Source: Rhodospirillales bacterium
Lineage (GTDB): Bacteria > Pseudomonadota > Alphaproteobacteria > Acetobacterales > Acetobacteraceae
Reading direction: 5' to 3'
Length of the DNA: 17,571 bases
Assembly (NCBI GenBank): GCA_028870815.1
Contig: JAGWOU010000004.1
Span: forward strand, 1 to 17,571
The notes beneath the pieces are model-generated. The model did not search any database. It worked only from the letters and a program-made list of their open reading frames with translations, and was not told the DNA's origin. Of this stretch, positions 8,609 through 15,990 are shown one piece after another. Both the position numbers and the translations under genes were made by a program. Numbering within the stretch: the stretch's first letter is position 1; the number at the start of each line of letters is the position of its first letter.

Positions 8609-9971
8609 TCGGGACCAGGTTTTCCAGCGCCAGCCCGCGCGCCTCGACGCCGCCGCGCAGACGCCAGACCAGGATCGTGACCGCCCCCAGCGCCCAGGCG
8701 GCCGCCAGCAGCAGCAGCGCGGCGGCCATGCTGCGCGCGCCGACATACCCCACCACGAAGGGCGAAAGCGCCGCGCCGATGCGTCCCACCGTCACCGACA
8801 CCCCGATGCCGGTGGCACGCAGCGCGGTGGGGAAGAGTTCGGAGAAGGTTGGATAGGCGGCGATCCAGCTGCCAGTAGCGAGCAGATTGACCAAGGCGAA
8901 GCCCAGCATGATCGCCCCGGCGCCCAGCGAGGTCACGGCGGCAAATCCCACCAGCCCCAGGGCGGTGGCAAGGTAGAAGCCGCCCACCGTCCAACTGCGC
9001 CCCACACGGTCCAGCAGCCCGGCCGCCGCCAGCCCGCCAAGGGCCGCGCCCACGCTGCCTGCCAGATAGAACAGCGGCAGCGAAGCGGGCGGCAGATGCA
9101 GCGCCGGCAGCACGACGATGGGCAGGAACGCAAACAGCCCGTAATAGCCCGTGGCCTCCGCGAAATCGAGCGCAGCGCCCAGCATGAGGCGCCCCGGATA
9201 TTGTCGCACTAGGCGCGAAAACTGCCCGGCCTCGCGCTTCACGCGCGCAATCACCGGCGGTGCTGAGGCCGGGATAAAATTGGTCAGCCCAGCTTCTATG
9301 CCCTCGACGATGGCTCGCGCGTCGTCTCCCCGCCCGGCTTCTAATAACCAGCGCGGGCTTTCGGGCAGATGGCGGCGGAACCAGGCGGCGGACAGCGCCA
9401 CCAGGCCCCCGATCCCAAACACCACGCGCCAGCCAAACTCTGGCGGCAACGCCGAGAAGACCAGCCAAGCCAGCAGCGCCGCGACAAAACTGCCCAACGG
9501 CCAGAAATTCAGCACCAGGGCCGCCGCCCGCCCGCGTGAGCGGCTGGGCACCAACTCGGTGATGGCGGCATTGATGGCCGAATATTCCGCGCCCACGCCA
9601 ATGCCAGCAATGAGCCGCAAGGCGAGCAGGCTGGCGAGGTTTGGCGCGAAGCCCGTGGCCAATGTCGCCAGCCCATACACCACCAGACTGACCAGAAACA
9701 CGCGGCGGCGGCCGAACCTATCGGAGAGCACGCCAAAACCGGACGCGCCGAGCATAAGTCCCACAAACCAGGCCGCCAGCAGCAGGGACATACCATCGCT
9801 CCCCAGATGAAAGCGGTCGCGTAGCGCGCCCATCACATTGCCGATCAGCGTGACCTCAAAGGCGTCCAGCGCCCAGCCGAGGCCAAACAGCAGCACGGCC
9901 ATGGTGTGAAAGCGGTTCCAGCGCAGAGTGGAAAGTGTGTCGAGTAGGGCGGTGTCGTTTGGCGTTTCCAT
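8601..9971 (-). CDS. MFS transporter (sugar porter / organic anion symporter type)
   Basis: This 456-residue inner-membrane transporter has 12 predicted helices and major facilitator signatures. These are GVLSDRFGRRR between helices 2 and 3 (80-90), RLIAGIGVGAEYS in helix 4, PESPRWLL before the central loop, and FPTALRATGIG in the second half. The D-A-F-E sequence near residue 36 resembles sugar-porter and aromatic-acid symporter members. The start ATG at 9971 has a GGAG Shine-Dalgarno at a sensible distance. An upstream in-frame ATG at 10091 is rejected because it lies upstream of the operon promoter. This is the first gene of the six-gene operon and probably exports or imports the pathway product or precursor. 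Substrate unknown. Confidence 0.88.
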   Translation of the reverse strand: METPNDTALLDTLSTLRWNRFHTMAVLLFGLGWALDAFEVTLIGNVMGALRDRFHLGSDGMSLLLAAWFVGLMLGASGFGVLSDRFGRRRVFLVSLVVYGLATLATGFAPNLASLLALRLIAGIGVGAEYSAINAAITELVPSRSRGRAAALVLNFWPLGSFVAALLAWLVFSALPPEFGWRVVFGIGGLVALSAAWFRRHLPESPRWLLEAGRGDDARAIVEGIEAGLTNFIPASAPPVIARVKREAGQFSRLVRQYPGRLMLGAALDFAEATGYYGLFAFLPIVVLPALHLPPASLPLFYLAGSVGAALGGLAAAGLLDRVGRSWTVGGFYLATALGLVGFAAVTSLGAGAIMLGFALVNLLATGSWIAAYPTFSELFPTALRATGIGVSVTVGRIGAALSPFVVGYVGARSMAAALLLLAAAWALGAVTILVWRLRGGVEARGLALENLVPNV

Positions 9972-10002
9972 GCCGGCTCCAAAAGAATGGCTCAAACTGT
10001 TC

Positions 10003-10028
10003 TTCGCGCGCGTGGAGGCAAAGGTTAC
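10003..10028 (-). promoter_or_regulatory. ECF SigF-type promoter of the six-gene operon (GTAACC-N16-CGAA)
   Basis: On the minus strand the -35 element GTAACC is at 10028-10023 and the -10 element CGAA at 10006-10003, with a spacer of exactly 16 nt. This equals the motif I know for Caulobacter SigF (SigF-NrsF). The predicted transcript start would be near 9995, giving a leader of about 25 nt before the MFS ATG. The flanking bases (TGTAACCTTTGC, then TCC) are shared with the bufferin promoter. Confidence 0.78.
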
Positions 10029-10131
10029 AGCCTCTCCGAGAAATAATTGTAAGGGCCGAAGCATCCCGGCCTGTTTGAGGCGGCATGCCAACGAGACAGC
10101 TTGGTAAAAAAACAGTGGACCGCGTCTTTTA

Positions 10132-10149
10132 ATATATCGATCGTTCTAT
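10132..10149. promoter_or_regulatory. Probable TetR operator (imperfect palindrome)
   Basis: An AT-rich imperfect inverted repeat (ATATAT-CGATCG-TTCTAT) with 14 of 18 positions symmetric sits 30 bases before the TetR start. Its position suggests autoregulation of the downstream three-gene operon by the TetR protein. No clear -35/-10 pair could be fixed around it. Confidence 0.4.
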
Positions 10150-10178
10150 TATGTATAGGCCGCCACCAGGAATCCATT

Positions 10179-10790
10179 ATGTCCCGTCCACGTGTCCTCA
10201 ATGATGATGAGTTGCTCGACCGCGCCCGCGATATTTTCTGGCGTCAGGGCTATGCCGCCACGTCTCTGCGCGACCTGACAGCAGCGACCGGCCTGAGTTC
10301 CGCGGCACTATATAACCGGTTTGGCGACAAGGCCGGCCTGTTCCGCGAAGTTCTGCGCCGCTACGCCGATACCGGGCTCAGCGCCGAACGCCTGCCGCGC
10401 TTGGCGGCCCTGCCAGACCCCCGTGCCGCCATCACTGGGTTTTTTGAAGATCTGCTCGCTCTGTCCGAAGCGGCGGACACGCCGTCCGGCTGCCTGCTGA
10501 TCAACACCGTCCTGGATGGCGGCGCCGAGGCGCCGGAGACCCGCGCGCTCGTGCGTGAGCGCCTGGGCGAGGTGGAGGTTTTTCTGCGTGCACAGACTGA
10601 GCGCGCCAAGGCCAAGGGGCTGTTGCCCGCGAGGATCGACCCGCCGGTTGCCGCCGAGGGGCTGTTCGGCACGGTGCTGGCGCTGCGCGTGATGGCCCGG
10701 CTGGACCCCGACCCGGTTCGCCTGCGCCGCCTGATCGCGGCAGGGCTGAGCCCGCTTGGCCTGTCCGTGCCTGCCGCGACTTCACCATAA
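10179..10790 (+). CDS. TetR/AcrR-family transcriptional regulator
   Basis: This 203-residue repressor has a classic N-terminal TetR helix-turn-helix: residues about 8-55, with DIFWRQGYAATSLRDLTAAT, then GLSSAALYNRFGDKAGLF as the recognition region. The C-terminal ligand domain has the TPSGCLLINTVLD segment common in TetR_C-type regulators of the AcrR/YxaF group. An in-frame start exists further upstream at 10101. I prefer the ATG at 10179 because AGGA lies at the right distance and the helix-turn-helix begins right after it. It is the first gene of an operon with a haloacid dehalogenase (14 nt downstream) and a CMD-family protein, and likely represses them until a ligand binds. Confidence 0.9.
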   Translation: MSRPRVLNDDELLDRARDIFWRQGYAATSLRDLTAATGLSSAALYNRFGDKAGLFREVLRRYADTGLSAERLPRLAALPDPRAAITGFFEDLLALSEAADTPSGCLLINTVLDGGAEAPETRALVRERLGEVEVFLRAQTERAKAKGLLPARIDPPVAAEGLFGTVLALRVMARLDPDPVRLRRLIAAGLSPLGLSVPAATSP

Positions 10791-10804
10791 ACGGAGAGAT
10801 GGTT

Positions 10805-11497
10805 ATGCCCGCCCCCCTGCATGGCATTCAAGCCTGTGTGTTCGACGCCTATGGCACGTTGTTCGATTTCGCATCGGCGGCCGCGCGCTGCCCGGATATT
10901 CCCGATACCGCCCGCGCCCCTTTGAGCGCGCTTTGGCGGGACAAGCAGCTGCAATATACGTGGCTGCGCGCCTTGCAAGGTGCCTACGCCGATTTCCGGC
11001 AGGTGACGGCGGAGGCGCTGGATTTCGCGCTGGAGACGCTGGGCCTGGCCTCGCCCGCCAGGCATGCGGCCCTGATGGCGCTCTATGACACGCTGGACGC
11101 CTTTCCCGAAGTCGCTGCGCTGCTGAAAACTCTGCGCGCGGCAGGGTTGAAAACCGCCATTCTCTCCAACGGCACGCCGGACATGCTCACCAGTGCCATC
11201 AGCAGCGCCGGGCTGGACGGGCTGTTCGATGAGGTGCTCTCGGTGCATCCGCTGCGTACCTACAAGACCGACCGGCGCGTGTACCAGTACGCGTTGGACA
11301 AGCTTGGCCTGCCCGCCAGCGCCATCAGCTTTCAATCCTCCAATGGTTGGGACGCCTATGCCGCGGCGGATTTCGGCATGCGGGTGGTCTGGTGCAACCG
11401 CTATGGCCAAAAGCCCGAGCGCCTGCCTGGCCGCCCCGCCCGTGAGATCACCTCCCTCGCCGCCTTGCCCGCCTGTCTGGGACTGGGCGCTTCTTAA
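10805..11497 (+). CDS. L-2-haloacid dehalogenase (haloacid dehalogenase type II)
   Basis: This 230-residue cytoplasmic HAD-superfamily enzyme is expected to hydrolyse L-2-haloalkanoic acids to D-2-hydroxy acids. All residues equivalent to the catalytic set of L-DEX YL can be found: nucleophile D14 and T18 in FDAYGTLFD, R45, S121 in SNG, K154 and Y160, and S178, N180 and D183 in SSNGWDA. The offsets from the L-DEX numbering are a steady 3-4 residues, so this is a real type II dehalogenase rather than a generic HAD phosphatase. GGAGAG at 10793-10798 favours the ATG at 10805 over the ATG at 10799, which abuts the ribosome site. It is probably co-transcribed with the TetR regulator and the CMD-family gene 27 nt downstream. 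Confidence 0.88.
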   Translation: MPAPLHGIQACVFDAYGTLFDFASAAARCPDIPDTARAPLSALWRDKQLQYTWLRALQGAYADFRQVTAEALDFALETLGLASPARHAALMALYDTLDAFPEVAALLKTLRAAGLKTAILSNGTPDMLTSAISSAGLDGLFDEVLSVHPLRTYKTDRRVYQYALDKLGLPASAISFQSSNGWDAYAAADFGMRVVWCNRYGQKPERLPGRPAREITSLAALPACLGLGAS

Positions 11498-11524
11498 ACC
11501 GCGACAACATCAGGAGCCTTATAA

Positions 11525-12091
11525 ATGACTGCTGAAGCCAAACTCTCTCTGCCCGCGCTCACGCTTGAAACCGCGCCGCCGCCAGCGCGCGCCGTACTGG
11601 ACACCGCCAAAGCGCAGGTAGGGTTCATTCCCAACATGTATGCCAACATGGTCAATTCGCCCGGCCTGCTGCAAACTTACCTGGATGGCTATGCCCGCTT
11701 CCGCGCTGAGTCCGGCTTTTCCCCGGTCGAGCAGGAGGTGGTATTTCTGGTGATCAGCCGGGCCAACGGCTGCAATTACTGCACCGCCGCGCACAGCATG
11801 ATCGCCGATAAAATGTCCAAAGTCCCCGCCGATGTCTTGGCGGCACTGCGCAGCGGCACTGCTATCAACGATCAGAAACTGGCCGCGCTCGCGACTTTCA
11901 CGCAGGTCATGTTCGACACGCGCGGGCTGCCAACTGAGAAAGATCTCGAAGCCTTCCACGCTGCCGGATATACCGACCGCCATGCGCTGGAGATCATTCT
12001 CGCCATGGCGGTGAAGACGCTCAGTAATTACGCCAACCATCTCTTCCATACCGAAGTGGATGAGATGTTTGCTGGCTACCGCGTGAGCTGA
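11525..12091 (+). CDS. Carboxymuconolactone decarboxylase / AhpD-like peroxidase-related protein
   Basis: This 188-residue alpha-helical protein is of the CMD/AhpD superfamily. The redox motif NGCNYCTAAH contains C83, C86 and H90, preceded by glutamates E70/E71, as in alkylhydroperoxidase AhpD-type members with a proton relay. The N-terminal AQVGFIPNMYANM segment is typical of the uncharacterised peroxidase-related subfamily. The start at 11525 has AGGAG at 11511-11515. It is the last gene of the TetR operon. It likely detoxifies peroxides or other electrophiles together with the dehalogenase, but a precise substrate cannot be assigned. Confidence 0.88.
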   Translation: MTAEAKLSLPALTLETAPPPARAVLDTAKAQVGFIPNMYANMVNSPGLLQTYLDGYARFRAESGFSPVEQEVVFLVISRANGCNYCTAAHSMIADKMSKVPADVLAALRSGTAINDQKLAALATFTQVMFDTRGLPTEKDLEAFHAAGYTDRHALEIILAMAVKTLSNYANHLFHTEVDEMFAGYRVS

Positions 12092-12095
12092 TTTT

Positions 12096-12130
12096 TGTGT
12101 TTGGGCGTGCCATGTGCACGCCCAAACACA
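12096..12130. terminator. Perfect 15-bp hairpin between convergent operons
   Basis: Arms 12096-12110 and 12116-12130 are perfectly complementary with a 5-base loop. It lies between the stop of the CMD gene (12091) and the stop of DoxX (12175). There is no U-tract after the hairpin in either direction; the T-run is on the upstream side (12092-12096) for the plus strand. It may still act as a bidirectional barrier or 3-prime-end stabiliser. Confidence 0.6.
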
Positions 12131-12174
12131 CCCATGGCAGGGAAATGCAAGGAAGTCGTAACGATAACGATCAC

Positions 12175-12630
12175 TCACGTACTCCGTTTGCAGAAACGGG
12201 CGATCAACGCATCAAGCGACAGTAGCCCGCCGCCTTGGGAAATCAGCACCAGCATCATCGCCGCCCACTGGATATGGGTTGGCCAAGCTTGTGGGTAGAC
12301 GAAGATTTCGATGACCGCCGTCATCCCCAGTAGCGCCAGCGCGGCGAAGCGCGTACCCAGGCCCAGGAGCAGCAAGGGCGGCATGACCACCTCCTGCGTT
12401 ACCGCCATATAGGCTGCAAAGGTGGGTGGCAGTAGCGGCACCTGATAGGAATTGGCGAACATGTAGAGCGTGGTATCCCAGTTTGAGAGATGCGTCTGTG
12501 CCGAGCTCCAGAATACCTGCGCCAATGCCACGCGGGCGGTGAGCGCCACCAGCCAGTAGGGGATGCGGCTGAATAAACCGATGATCATATCAACCAACCG
12601 GAGTGGTTGCGTCATTATCGAGGCGGACAT
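12175..12630 (-). CDS. DoxX family membrane protein of the bufferin operon
   Basis: This is a 151-residue, four-helix inner-membrane protein of the DoxX/DoxD family. Recognisable segments are LTARVALAQVFWSSAQTHL (first helix, with the arginine and serine typical of DoxX), a TQEVVMPPLLLLGLGTRFAA helix-loop-helix, and EIFVYPQAWPTHIQWAAMM. The start at 12630 has AGAGGAG six bases upstream and overlaps the end of BufC by 16 nt; a second ATG at 12615 forms TAATG with the BufC stop. DoxX genes often accompany bufferin and related DUF692/DUF2063 operons. Its role there is not defined; quinone-linked redox chemistry or membrane support is conceivable. Confidence 0.88.
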   Translation of the reverse strand: MSASIMTQPLRLVDMIIGLFSRIPYWLVALTARVALAQVFWSSAQTHLSNWDTTLYMFANSYQVPLLPPTFAAYMAVTQEVVMPPLLLLGLGTRFAALALLGMTAVIEIFVYPQAWPTHIQWAAMMLVLISQGGGLLSLDALIARFCKRST

Positions 12631-13364
12631 GGTAGCTCCTCTGTTGCTTTTGGGGTGATGCCGCTGAACAAGCCGTATGAGAGCAGCAGCCCCAGGGCTT
12701 GGGCAGCTTCTTCTTCGCCGATAACGGCAAGCGCTGGGTCTAGCGGAAAGCCGCTTGCCAGTGTCAGCGCGAGATCGAACATTGCAGGTGAAAGCTCGAT
12801 GATCTCCAATGATCCGCGCGGACGGAGGATGATAAGCGGGGCAACGCTGTCGTCAGGTAGTATACCGGCCAAGCGGTTATCATCTTCCTCCAGAACTGCC
12901 GCCCAAATAGCTTGCGCGTCTCGGCGTAGCGCCAGCAGCGACAGCGACGGATGGCCTATAAAACTGAAACTCTCCGGCGCGTGAACCAAGGTTTGCGGGT
13001 CGAGCGGGGGAGTTTCTGCGGCATGCAGGGCGTGATGCACCGCCCAGTCCAACCAGGCTACATCGGCAAGATAAGGTAACTGTCCTGCCAATGTGCTGGC
13101 GGCCAGATAGGCGGGAAAGGCCTCGCCATAGAGATGCAGATCGGCATTACGCGGCGGTTGAGCCAAGACAAATTGCTCAGCATAGGCATAGAAACAATCC
13201 TCGCCGATCAGTTTGAGCGTTGCGGGAAAGGCAAGTTTCAGCGTCAGAGTAAGATTGCCGCGCACATTATTGCGATATACCGCCAGACCATTTGGCGTTT
13301 CGTTTGTGGATATAGCCAGCAACGCCGCTTGAAATTTCTTCTGCCGGTCACGCAACGAGTACAC
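12615..13364 (-). CDS. bufC: BufC: HvfC/BufC-family (DUF2063) partner of the MNIO enzyme
   Basis: This 249-residue DUF2063 protein is the recognition partner that forms a complex with the DUF692 oxidase and presents the precursor. The N-terminal domain begins YSLRDRQKKFQAALL and continues with GLAVYRNNVRGNLTLTL, AFPATLKLIGEDCFYAYA and a Pro/Asn turn (PPRNADLHLYG). LPYLADVAWLDWAVHHAL follows, then a C-terminal domain ending around residue 235. I assign the start to a GTG at 13364, because the similarity begins there and other members start at the same point; it overlaps bufB by 17 nt. A longer frame opens at 13430 but runs inside bufB. The gene is followed by DoxX with a 16-nt overlap, so both are translated as one unit with bufB. 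Confidence 0.88.
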   Translation of the reverse strand: MYSLRDRQKKFQAALLAISTNETPNGLAVYRNNVRGNLTLTLKLAFPATLKLIGEDCFYAYAEQFVLAQPPRNADLHLYGEAFPAYLAASTLAGQLPYLADVAWLDWAVHHALHAAETPPLDPQTLVHAPESFSFIGHPSLSLLALRRDAQAIWAAVLEEDDNRLAGILPDDSVAPLIILRPRGSLEIIELSPAMFDLALTLASGFPLDPALAVIGEEEAAQALGLLLSYGLFSGITPKATEELPCPPR

Positions 13365-14202
13365 GGTCCGCGCTCCTTGCTTGGGCGTCGAGACGGGTCT
13401 GCGCCAGTGCGGCTTCTTCCAGCAGCACACTCAGCGCGGGCAGACGGGCGTCACGCTCGATCATTACCGGACACGGGCCGATGATACGTAGCGCCTCATC
13501 AAATAGTGCCCACACAGCCGGGGAAATCGCGCAGTCATGCGTGTCTAACAGCAACCCTGCTGATTCGGCCTCGCCGGGCATGTGACCAGCGAGATGATAC
13601 TCCGCCACCGCCTCACGCGGGAGCGCCCGCAGATAGGTTTGCGCATCCCAGCCGTGGTTATGGGCGGATACGAAAATATTGTTGATGTCGCAGATCAGGC
13701 CACACCCGGTGCGGCGCGAAACTTCCGCCAAAAAATCCGGCTCGGGAATTGTTGATTCTGGAAAACTCAGATAGGTCGTAGGGTTTTCAACAAGAATCTG
13801 GCGTTTAAGCACGTCCTGCGCATGTGTCACGTTACGGCAGAAAATCTCCAGACTTTCCTCATGCAACGGCAGCGGCAGCAAATCGGCCAGATGCGTTCCG
13901 TCCGCACCCGTCCAGGCCAAGTGCTCCGAGACCAGGAAGGGGGCGATACGATCGGCCAATACCTTAAGGCGTTCAAGATGCGTGTCGTCCACGCCTGTAG
14001 CACTGCCAAGCGAGAGCCCGACCCCGTGCAATGACACCGGATAATCAGCACGCACGCGCTCCAAAACAACGAGCGCCGGGCCGCTGAAATAATTCTCGCT
14101 GTGCACCTCCACCCAGCCGGTTGAAGGTTGCATGGCAAGAAAATCGGTATGGTGCGGCAGGCGCAATCCGATTCCGGCGGAAGCTGACGCAGGCATCTTC
14201 AT
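13348..14202 (-). CDS. bufB: BufB: DUF692/MNIO multinuclear non-heme iron oxidase
   Basis: This 284-residue TIM-barrel protein is of the MNIO (DUF692) family, which modifies cysteines of bufferin precursors, reported as oxidation to thiooxazole-type groups. Metal-site motifs in order: WVEVHSENY (H34, E36), SLHGVGLSLG (H59), VSEHLAW (E93, H94), ILVENP (E139), CDINNIFVSAHNHGWD (D172, N174, N175, H181) and EYHLAGH (H203), then LLLDTHDC. All are intact, so the enzyme should be active. The ATG at 14202 has AAGGAT upstream and lies 11 nt after the DUF6789 gene. BufB acts with BufC, whose gene overlaps it, on the DUF2282 peptide encoded two genes upstream. Confidence 0.93.
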   Translation of the reverse strand: MKMPASASAGIGLRLPHHTDFLAMQPSTGWVEVHSENYFSGPALVVLERVRADYPVSLHGVGLSLGSATGVDDTHLERLKVLADRIAPFLVSEHLAWTGADGTHLADLLPLPLHEESLEIFCRNVTHAQDVLKRQILVENPTTYLSFPESTIPEPDFLAEVSRRTGCGLICDINNIFVSAHNHGWDAQTYLRALPREAVAEYHLAGHMPGEAESAGLLLDTHDCAISPAVWALFDEALRIIGPCPVMIERDARLPALSVLLEEAALAQTRLDAQARSADRVLVA

Positions 14203-14213
14203 ATCCTTTGAAA

Positions 14214-14645
14214 TTACGGGTGGGCGGTCGCTTGATGGCGCAGCGCGCCGTACACCCAGCCCATCTGCGCGCCAAAGATCATGTGCAACATGAGTGTCGC
14301 CACGGGTGCCATCAGCCCAAGATTCAGGCCAAACAGTCCGGCGCCGGCCATTGGCATGAGCACGACCATCATCATCAGCCAAGCGCCGGTGGCGAATACG
14401 ATCCCTTTCAGCCAATAAGGGCCCGGCAGGGAGCGGGCGAGGCAGGCGAAGAGCACACCCCAAGCAACTGTGCCGATAAGAAAGTGGGCACACCATGCCA
14501 AAACCGCGCCACCCAGCATATGGCCTAGCATGGCAATGACATCCAGTTGCGGCATCACGCCCATCATCTGCTTCATGAGCATCAGCACGGAAAGCGTGAT
14601 GGTGGCGGCAAAGCCGGCAATCAAGCCGCTCGATACTTTGTTCAT
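14214..14645 (-). CDS. DUF6789-family membrane protein inserted in the bufferin operon
   Basis: This is a 143-residue, hydrophobic four-helix protein matching what I recognise as DUF6789: LIAGFAATITLSVLMLMKQMMGVMP, AHFLIGTVAWGVLF, WLKGIVFATGAWLMMMVV and LMAPVATLMLHMIFGAQMG. It is rich in methionine and keeps several His. The start at 14645 has AGGAG at good spacing. It lies between bufA and bufB, 66 nt after bufA and 11 nt before bufB, so it is part of the operon. Methionine richness would suit metal handling, but that is inference; no function is known to me. Confidence 0.7.
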   Translation of the reverse strand: MNKVSSGLIAGFAATITLSVLMLMKQMMGVMPQLDVIAMLGHMLGGAVLAWCAHFLIGTVAWGVLFACLARSLPGPYWLKGIVFATGAWLMMMVVLMPMAGAGLFGLNLGLMAPVATLMLHMIFGAQMGWVYGALRHQATAHP

Positions 14646-14678
14646 GATAAACTCCTGTGTCCGGGTATTGGAGGCAAT

Positions 14679-14702
14679 GGCGCCGCCTTTGGGGCAGGCG
14701 CC
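14679..14702 (-). promoter_or_regulatory. GC-rich hairpin downstream of bufA
   Basis: Between bufA and the DUF6789 gene an inverted repeat pairs 14679-14684 with 14697-14702 (GGCGCC) and 14685-14687 with 14693-14695. A single A bulges and a five-base loop remains. No U-tract follows on the minus strand. It may stabilise or partially terminate the bufA message so that the small precursor is made in excess. Confidence 0.5.
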
Positions 14703-14711
14703 GTGCCAAAG

Positions 14712-15020
14712 TTACGAGGCTTTGCCCGGTGTCAGGGAACCGCCGGCGATCTTCTCGCAATCTCCCTGCGGCAGCAGTACGAAGGAAGCAGGGTCGCGCG
14801 CCATCGTCGCCTGCCCCGCGCAGGAATGGGTGCCGGCGGCGCAGTCATTTCGCCCAATGGCGTTCACGCCATAGCATTTCTGCAAATGCTCGGCGGCCAT
14901 CTTCGCCTTGTTGGCTTGCTGCTGGGGGGACATGGTCTGGGCGGAGGCAACAACCGGCGCTGCGGCGGCAATGCCGATAGCGGCGGTGAGAATTTTGGCG
15001 GTCAGGTTCCGGCGATCCAT
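14712..15020 (-). CDS. bufA: BufA: bufferin-type periplasmic metallophore precursor (DUF2282)
   Basis: This 102-residue secreted peptide has a signal peptide that ends near ASA (residue 27-28). The mature part has the DUF2282 pattern KCYGVNAIGRNDCAAGTHSC, then FVLLPQGDCEKI, with four conserved cysteines at 49, 60, 67 and 88. In bufferins, cysteines are modified by the MNIO enzyme BufB with BufC; the peptide then sequesters copper in the periplasm. The start has AAGGAG at good spacing. It is transcribed first in its operon, from a SigF-type promoter at 15070-15095, and is followed by a GC-rich hairpin. Domain, Cys pattern and length are typical, so I am confident of the family. Copper as ligand is established for the family, not shown here. 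Confidence 0.93.
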   Translation of the reverse strand: MDRRNLTAKILTAAIGIAAAAPVVASAQTMSPQQQANKAKMAAEHLQKCYGVNAIGRNDCAAGTHSCAGQATMARDPASFVLLPQGDCEKIAGGSLTPGKAS

Positions 15021-15069
15021 GATTTAACTCCTTGCTGAAGCGCAGCCGCAAACAGGCTGCATCTCATTG

Positions 15070-15095
15070 TTCGCCGGCAAGGAAGCAAAGGTTAC
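15070..15095 (-). promoter_or_regulatory. ECF SigF-type promoter of the bufferin operon (GTAACC-N16-CGAA)
   Basis: On the minus strand GTAACC is at 15095-15090 and CGAA at 15073-15070, spacer exactly 16 nt. The predicted start of transcription is near 15063, about 43 nt before the bufA ATG. This fits the SigF control of bufferin operons known from Caulobacter. Confidence 0.82.
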
Positions 15096-15111
15096 AGGCT
15101 GCGCAAAAATA

Positions 15112-15938
15112 TTATTCCGTATCAGCCGAAGATGCGGCGGGGGCATGGAATGGCTGCATCAACAGCGCCGTCAGCCGCGAATCGCCCGGCGCGCGGAACA
15201 GCTCTATTCCTATGTCCATGGCCATATGCCCCAGCTTGGGTTGGGCGCGGTAGGTGCCGAACAGCCGGTCCCACCAGGGCAGATTGAAGCCGTAATTGCT
15301 GTTGGTCTCCGCGCACAGCACGGAATGATGCACGCGGTGCATGTCGGGTGTCACCACCAGCAGGCGCAGCAGCCGGTCCAGCCCTGCTGGCAAAGCGAGG
15401 TTGCTATGATTGAAAAGGCCGTGGCGTTGAGGATGATCTCAAACATCAGCACGGCCAGGGGCGGCGCCCCCAGCGCCAGCACAACAGCCATTTTAATCAG
15501 CATTGAGAGCATAATCTCAAAAGGATGAAACCGCGCGCCAGAGGTGACGTCCAGGTCAAGATCGGCATGATGCATACGGTGCAGCCGCCACAGCACGGGA
15601 ACTTTATGGAACACCCAATGTTGTGCGTAAATCGCCAGATCCAGCGCCAGCAGCGCTAGGATAAGGTTCACCCAGCCCGGCAGCGCCATCAGGTTCAGCA
15701 CTCCCCAGCCGCGTTGCGCCGCGAGCAGCGCCACGTCCAGCGCCACTACTGGGAAGGCCAGCCGAACCGCCAGCGCGTCCACCAGCGTGATGCCGAGATT
15801 GCCTGGCCAGCGGCGCAGCCTTGGCTGCGTGCGCGTCCGGCGTGGCCAAACCGCCTCGGCGCCCGCCAGCAGAGCCAGCAGGCCGAGTGAAAGCCCGATC
15901 CGCAGATGGGCTGCCTCAGCGAGAACCGAAGACATCAT
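15112..15938 (-). pseudogene. Sterol desaturase / fatty acid hydroxylase family gene with one-base frameshift
   Basis: The first 195 residues (15938 to about 15416) encode a membrane protein with the di-iron His motifs HWVFH, then HRMHHADLD, typical of the fatty acid hydroxylase superfamily. After the NATAF segment the frame fails. The missing part continues in another minus-strand frame as HSNLALPAGLDRLLRLLVVT, then TPDMHRVHHS (third His motif) and GTYRAQPKLG, ending at TAA (15112-15114). The sense strand carries TTTT where five Ts would restore A-F-F-N-H-S-N, the normal family sequence; the run is the A4 at 15413-15416. Restored length is 275 residues, normal for the family. It is either a recent null mutation or a homopolymer sequencing error. 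The start at 15938 (or the adjacent ATG at 15935) has only a weak ribosome site. Confidence 0.85.
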
Positions 15939-15990
15939 TTGCTCTCATGGCGGCAAATTCGGTGCCCATGAAAAAATATTCAACCCCCGT

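Noticed and set aside
9972..10091. N-terminal extension of the MFS protein from the ATG at 10091
   Set aside because: It would start upstream of the SigF-type promoter and adds a non-conserved, non-membrane leader; the ATG at 9971 has a proper ribosome site.
10361..11410. Long minus-strand open frame opposite TetR and the dehalogenase
   Set aside because: Composition is low-complexity and Arg-rich, it spans two well-supported genes on the other strand, and it has no recognisable motif.
12148..12174. GGAAGTCGTAACGATAACGA resembles the conserved end of 16S rRNA (GAAGTCGTAACAAGG)
   Set aside because: The match is only about a dozen bases, with no further rRNA sequence on either side; taken as chance.
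13348..14760. Longer BufB reading from 14760
   Set aside because: The extension runs through the DUF6789 gene in another frame; the ATG at 14202 has a good ribosome site and fits the family length.
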